Assembly: GCF_009905375.1 (NCBI RefSeq)
Contig: NC_133650.1
Coordinates: 304,517,203-304,581,202, forward strand
From: Apium graveolens
Taxonomy: Eukaryota > Streptophyta > Magnoliopsida > Apiales > Apiaceae
Length of the DNA: 64,000 bases
Reading direction: 5' to 3'
In this document: in pieces, positions 58,280 through 64,000 of the stretch
Layout: each line of letters begins with the position of its first letter
How positions within the stretch are numbered: position 1 is the stretch's first letter
Made by a program: the position numbers and the translations under genes
Notes under the pieces: model-generated
The model's database searches: none
Seen by the model: the letters and a program-made list of their open reading frames with translations, nothing else
What the model was told of the DNA's origin: nothing

Positions 58280-61200
58280 CTAAAGAGTAAGAATAAGACC
58301 AATAGGACAATGATCACTACCACCGACATCTGGGAGAATATACGAGTCATAAACCTTGTCGGAGATGGACTCTGAGACAAGGAAGTAATCCAAACGCCAT
58401 CCTGTTATACAGTTCAAGAAGATATAAGAATCGTAAATAGAGAGGGTCTCATTCTAAGTGCAGTTCCATTAAAAACACGCTGGTGCTATAGGGGGGGGGG
58501 AGTAAAGATAATTTCTTAACATCTCCTCTTGTATAGTGTTGTTACCAAACGACGCTGCTTTAGTTTTTCCCCTAAGCCTTAATTAATTCAACCATTAGTT
58601 GAATGTCAGGGAAGTGTTGGCAACTTTCAAATTTTACTGAACCCCAAGTGCGGTTGTGGCAATCTACTTGAAACATAAAGTCTACTTACCAACATAAAAC
58701 TTTTACAAAATCATTGAACATAAAGTTTAAAACACAAAGTCAAACACAGGGCAGAAAATATGTTTAAAACAATCAAAGGGAAATGGTCCAACAGTTACCT
58801 CACTCATATCTTATTAAATTTGTTGTTCAAGTGTTCTTAAAGTAAATTATCATTTAACCTACCTATGTGTTATGTGTGCGCTCGCTCTCCATGAAAAATG
58901 ACTTGTAGAAAATACAGAATTAAAAATACCTTGATTTGTCTTGCGTCCATTATGCCTGTAACCCCAGTAAGTATAGCCAACAACACCAGGATGCTGATTC
59001 CTAAACGTGTCGACGAATCCCTTACTCAAGAAATTCGTTTCGAATGACTGCCTTTCTTCAATTGTAAAACCAGCACTTCTTTTATTTCCCTATATAGCAA
59101 TAAATGATATGAACTGGTTTATGAGTTAACTATGGTAGTTACCAAAAACAGTTGTGACAATACAGTTTGGAACAGAATTACAAATTTTTTCAACTTTCCA
59201 ATTCTATTCAGAACAATACTATGGTGGCTCTTTATGCCTCTCACATTTTAAAAGTGCCAGTAACCCATTAAGATATGCACCTTAACACTTGAATTTTACT
59301 ACTATGTATATTGCACGGGCAAGAACTCTGGTCTTTTATGTGTAACTCTTATAATTATGTGTGAAATTTGGAATATTTGTAGCTCGGAATACTAGATATG
59401 ACCGACCTGGATTTGCATAAACGTAGATAGGTGGAATGCATCTCATCATTACAATAGAGGTAATATCTGCCTTCTGATATAAAAACAAACAGTGTTGTAA
59501 CTTCTAAACTTTACCGCAGGATTAAAAATATCGATTTCTTCATGCGCACAGTTCAAATCTCCAGTCAAAATGACAGGCTTTGCCTTCTCTAGCTCCTGTA
59601 CAAGGTAAGAGAGGCCATCAATACAAAATCAAATCAACAAAATAACAGAAGTTCATAGTTTTCTAATTTAACCATAGACGTTGATCAAGCACATGAGAAA
59701 CAGGTGGGTGTTAAATCCTCTTTTTAAATCACCCAAGTTACACAGAATTTGAAGACAAATAAGAAAAAAACAAGTAGTTAAAGGATCGAGAAATCAAAGA
59801 TCTACATTTATTTTTAATGAATTAGTGTTAGCTTTTGCAAGATTTTCACTTTTCTCCTACATCTGTGTATCATTGTTAAAACTCTAAGAATCGTGAAAAG
59901 AGGAAAACAAAAAATTATAAGATAAATTTTATATTCTACAAGAACTCACATGTAAGCTGTCAGTTAACATATGATACAAGATAAATTGGTCATGACTAAG
60001 CTAAAACACCCGTCACAAATATAAACACTATAAATATTACAAATCTTCCGCATATGTGAGGGAGAAGCGAGAGACTCATTTCCATGTATGCAGAAATGTG
60101 AAACTTTTCATAAAATATAAAATTCAAGCCAAGACTTACTTTCATGTAATTGCTCAGAGATGTATCCCACTCAGTAACTCTGTATGACTAGATTTAGGAG
60201 AAAAAAGATTATTAGTGCAGATCTACTTTTTTCACAAAGTATGTCTGGATATAAGGTGAACTACATCTGCCTCAAATATGAAAATAAAGAAGGAACCAAG
60301 TAAAGGATCAACTAGTACTGCCATGTCATTTACCAATCTTTTTAGACCATCTCCTGAATTGGGAACATATCCACATAGTAAATAGAAAGTATCAAACTCT
60401 ACTGTCACAAGACGTCCTTCACCATCATGATCCAATATGCCAAGGCCATATCTCACTGAAAGTGGTTTTATCTGCCAGATGCATCAAAATAGACAATCAA
60501 GGATGATAAGATATATATATTTAGAAACAACTTTTGACTGATAGCTCAAATAACAAGTCCAGACAACACCACAGAACGACATACAAAACATGTTGTACGT
60601 GAAATATGCAATGCAATAACTAAGATGAAATCTTGCACTATCATGATTATTTTTTTTTTAGCATCTATTTTTAAGGCCAAAATAAGGTAAGGCGGTTCCA
60701 TTATGTTTATTACAACATTTAGGGTAACTTCTATTTTAGAATCTAAGTATTAAGTCAATGATCATAGTGAACATGTACATCGCATATGTCTTTAAGATGA
60801 TTAATCACAAATAAGGCTACAAGAAACAAAATGAATAGCCGCCAATATACCTATCAAGTATCTACAACACTGACACCACAGCATGCATAGCACCTGTTAC
60901 TTACTGGTTGGAATAAGATGTAAGGGGGGATTAAAACAAAAACTGTAAAGAAAAATTAAACAGGAAAGAGATGAATAAGATGAGAGTGTGAATCGTATGA
61001 TTAGAATTTTAAAAGATATAAGCGGAAGAAAGAGAAGATCATTTATTTCATTATATGTTAACTGGAAAGGAAGAAACTTTATATATGGTTGCTAAATGTA
61101 TACTCTCTCCGTCTTTCCAATTGTTTACATTTCTGAGAGAGTGTCCGAGACGCATTTAAAGGTGCATATAAAGAATAGTTCTGTATTTTTTTTTACATTT

Positions 61201-63932
61201 TTTTCCGTATAAAAACTTAAACATTTAACTTTTATTCAGAAAAAGAAAATTGTAAAAATAAGTTACATAATTACACTTTCTATGCACCTTAAAATGTGTG
61301 CCGAACACTATCTTAAAAATGTAAACAACTGGAAAGGACGGAGGGAGTATTATATACAAAGATGAGTATTTTTTTCATAAATGTCTACAATTCATTTCAG
61401 ATTTTATTCCTTCCACCAAGTGAATGCAACCTAATCGATCAACTGTGGGTTACTATTTGTTTAAACGACTACAAGAACATTCTTATGGCCTTATTAAGAA
61501 TTACTAAAGAACGTTGAAGTGAGGCTACTGCATAAACAATGAAGTACAAAGTGTTAACTTAAAACTCCTCTCCCCAAGGCCAAATACATTAGGTAGGTTA
61601 CAAAGGTGTCATTATCCCCTGGCCAGAAAAATAAAAAACAGATATGAATGAACTCAAAGCCGCAATACTAGCTTTAAACCAGACAAGAAAATTATTCATG
61701 ACCTATTATAACAAGTTCTAACAGCTTAAAGACAAGCTTCTCATAAAATGTCGTACCCTTGAGATAATTGCAGTTCCAGAATACCCAAGCTTAGAGACAC
61801 TACATGTCCAAAAGCTATCTTTATATCCTTCAAGAAGAGAGCATTTAACTGCCTCAACATCTTTCTCCTGTTTTGAAAGGAGAGATTTGATTACTTAAAT
61901 TTCATAAGTTCTGTTGCCACAAGATGTAATATCAAATCCTAAAACTGTCTTTTATGTTACACAGGAACAGATACAACAATTATTGCAACTTTAATGTCAT
62001 ATACTCATATTTGGGTTGGTTCAAACACAAAACACTAAGTAACTCATATTGCATGACGTGCATCTCATAATTTGTGTATTTATCCATATGTTGTGTAACA
62101 ATGGTCTCATTTTCTTCTAGTAAAATACTGGGACTTTGTCTAACAATGATTACCCGTACTGCTAAACAAAATGTATTGAGACAGCACTGGGTCATTTATT
62201 GGGCATGTCATGCACATTCAAAAAGAACATTTTTAAAAAAAAATGAAAATATTCATAAAATTGAGCTCGCTCTTGAAGTTATACGTTCATCCTCAATTAT
62301 ATCAGTACATAGAATATTGTCATAAGCATCTCAATATGTATCATTCTACAGCTAAGCAGCAGGGATTACTTTAATGTCAATTCGAGCCACAAATCATCCC
62401 TTTGATAGAATGATAACCTGACCCCATCAACCTATTAGCAAGTATGCCCTAGACTATGTACTTGGGATAATCGAGACTACGGAAATTAGAAAATACGTGC
62501 CTGTAATTTAGTTTCTTGCAAGCACAAGACATCAAAGTCTTCCCTTTGTGCAAGTTGCAGTGCAGAAAATCCTTCCAATTTCAGTAAAGCTCTTATGCCG
62601 TTGACATTCCAAGACATGATCTTAACATGTTTTGTGTCAGCAGTAAGAGGAGGCTTCCTCATAGTTCGTGGATTGTAAGATACCCACCCTTTCTGTGGCT
62701 TCTTGTGTGTAAGAACAGTCCAGGGCTCGCCCTGGTTCCCTAAGAGATCAACTATCTCCGATGCTCCATCAGCTTCAGCAATAAAAGCTGCAACATCTTC
62801 CTTTCCACATGGGGGTTTACTAACTAGATTCATAATAAATGATTAAAAAAACAAACATTTCAGTTGTCATCAAAAGCAACGGGGAAAACAAATTGAGTTT
62901 CCGAATACAAAACCTGTTGCCTTGGTGGATTTTATTGATGTAACTTTATTTTTTGCAACTAGCTTGGATTTAGATTCCGCAATGGTTTCCTCTACTGGTG
63001 CCTTATTCACACTTTTCTTAGTCCGTTTCGCCACAGAAATTTTGGAAACAGTAGTACTGATGCACTCAGTCTCTATCTGTGCAGAAGAACCGTCGACCTT
63101 CCTTTTCAGATTTTCCTTTAAACAATTCAGTTTAGTTTCCGTGGGTTTGCAATCCTCTGCATTTAGAAGAATATTATCTAAACCGACAAAAATTTGCACT
63201 ACCAAGAAAATCAAAGTAAAATAACCAACACTTCCTATTAATAACAAACTACAACATAAAACTACACCACCCTCGGCAGCAATATCCCATGTCAAAATTG
63301 AATTACCATCGCGTTGAAGGCTTAAAGAACTCCTCAAAGCCTCCACCAATTCAGTTTTACGCCCTTTCACCGGAACACCAAGACTCCTTCATTTCAAAAA
63401 AGTAAACCAAAACTCATTACAAACATCTCATATCCTCAAATTCATAAACGCAAAAAAGGAACACGAAGCACAAACCTTAGTTTTTGTCTCAATTGTACAA
63501 CCGACAACCTCTCTATACTATCCGAATCACTCTCAACACTATCATTTTCGATGTTTTCAGCTTCTAAATCATCATCCTACCAACCACAACCAGCATATCA
63601 CAGTTAAATCAAACAAACAAAACATTCTCTGAAACAATAAAATATAACAACATATAGTAATAATAATGATAATATTAAAAAATGTAAAATATAATTAATT
63701 AATTACTTTGGTAATTATGGGTTTAGAGATAGCTTTTGAAGACACCATTGTTCTTGATAACCTCAAATTACTTGGTGACACTGCAAAACTGAAACGACGT
63801 CGTTTGAGAGATGAATATATTTATGGTGAATATAATTTGGTACAGATAGTATGTATGTATGTATTATTACCTTGGGGGATTTAGGAAAGTGCGGAAACCT
63901 AGTACTCTGAGAGTTGGAAACACATGATACAT
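58280..63932 (-). CDS. ARP: AP endonuclease ARP with SAP domain (copy C)
   Basis: Plant ARP is a class II AP endonuclease that cleaves DNA 5' of abasic sites; the Arabidopsis protein is plastid-located and similar in length. Twelve exons join in frame to 516 residues: 63932-63871, 63788-63707, 63576-63476, 63386-63307, 63156-62914, 62823-62501, 61867-61757, 60471-60334, 60187-60140, 59595-59515, 59089-58930, 58401-58280. The leader [20 protein letters not shown] has no acids and is transit-like; an acidic stretch (49-70), a SAP domain (about 72-106, [21 protein letters not shown]), a Lys/Ser linker, then the EEP domain. Catalytic residues: Asn262, Glu293, Tyr369/Asn372, Asp409/Asn411, Asp481, Asp506/His507. 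Exon 6 uses a GC donor. An ATG in exon 2 could give a shorter form without the leader. Confidence 0.92.
61103..61347. mobile_element. Stowaway MITE, 245 bp, in ARP intron 7
   Basis: The ends CTCTCTCCGTCTTTCCA and, reverse-complemented on the right, CTCCCTCCGTCCTTTCCA are the Stowaway (Tc1/mariner) signature, flanked by the expected TA dinucleotides (61101-61102, 61348-61349). The corresponding intron in the partner duplication (near 24640) lacks it, so it inserted after the duplication. Confidence 0.93.
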
Positions 63933-64000
63933 TGAGAGGGGGACAACATTTAGAGGTGGGGTGCGTAGGTTAAGGAAGGTAAGCGGGCGCAAGGTAGCAC

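Larger units (their letters stand above)
57085..63080. repeat. Segmental duplication, partner of 21165-26341
   Basis: Same orientation as the partner, with introns, exons and downstream flank aligned. It differs by carrying a 490-base MITE at 57266-57756 and a Stowaway at 61103-61347, both absent from the partner, and by the intact reading frame. The two segments are about 36 kb apart, with the older copy B between them. Confidence 0.85.

Noticed and set aside
62486..62500. Extension of the endonuclease exon to ARIF and a stop
   Set aside because: It results from reading through a GC splice donor. Splicing at GC restores the conserved frame in all three copies.
1..64000. CRISPR arrays, bacterial operons or Shine-Dalgarno-type signals
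   Set aside because: The repeats seen are long, degenerate or TIR-bounded, and genes are spliced; the sequence is plant nuclear DNA.

Overview
The window is nuclear DNA from a flowering plant, most likely a eudicot. It is strongly AT-rich, has short spliced exons, organelle-targeted nuclear genes and nearly every plant class of small transposon (Helitron, Tourist, Stowaway, Mutator and hAT MITEs, tRNA-derived SINE, solo LTRs). The species cannot be named from the sequence. All exon models and repeat boundaries were read by eye.

Only four genes look intact. (1) OST4 (12163-12276, +) is a 37-residue subunit of the ER oligosaccharyltransferase. (2) An intronless UBC7/13/14-class ubiquitin-conjugating enzyme (13522-14028, -) has its own TATA box. 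(3) A 12-exon plastid-type AP endonuclease, ARP (58280-63932, -), encodes 516 residues with a transit-like N-terminus, a SAP domain and an EEP nuclease domain. (4) A 10-exon paralogue (46183-56669, -) encodes 385 residues; it keeps a transit-like leader and all catalytic residues but has lost the SAP core, and its 6.2 kb fifth intron is full of repeats. A third ARP copy (21899-26341, -) is a 5'-truncated pseudogene of the 58-64 kb gene with frameshifts, stops and the catalytic His changed to Asn. The AP endonuclease family therefore dominates the right two thirds of the window in three states: full length, domain-reduced and dead.

Layout: 1-10.7 kb has no recognised gene and holds Helitron ends, a Mutator-like MITE, a solo LTR with 5-bp target duplication and two tandem arrays. 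10.7-14.1 kb carries OST4 and the E2 gene. 14.4-21.1 kb is a transposon nest (Tourist MITE, two SINEs in opposite orientation, a long-TIR Mutator MITE, three Helitron-like elements). 21.1-26.3 kb is the dead ARP copy, broken by an inverted pair of F-box fragments next to a receptor-like-protein relic. 27.4-31.5 kb holds a decayed hAT transposase followed by one clean exon of a PRAF (PH-RCC1-FYVE) gene. 33.5-35.9 kb holds three unrelated gene fragments, all on the minus strand (UBC7-class exon, EMB1006-like PPR, CYP22 exon 1). 37.2-37.9 kb is a non-autonomous hAT element with 8-bp duplication. 38.9-43.6 kb looks like one long solo LTR with a 5-bp duplication, which contains a promoter-like site and a 35-codon acidic reading frame on the minus strand. 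43.6-45.4 kb is tandem and MITE-like repeats. 46-64 kb is the two working ARP genes, with MITEs that mark events after the duplication.
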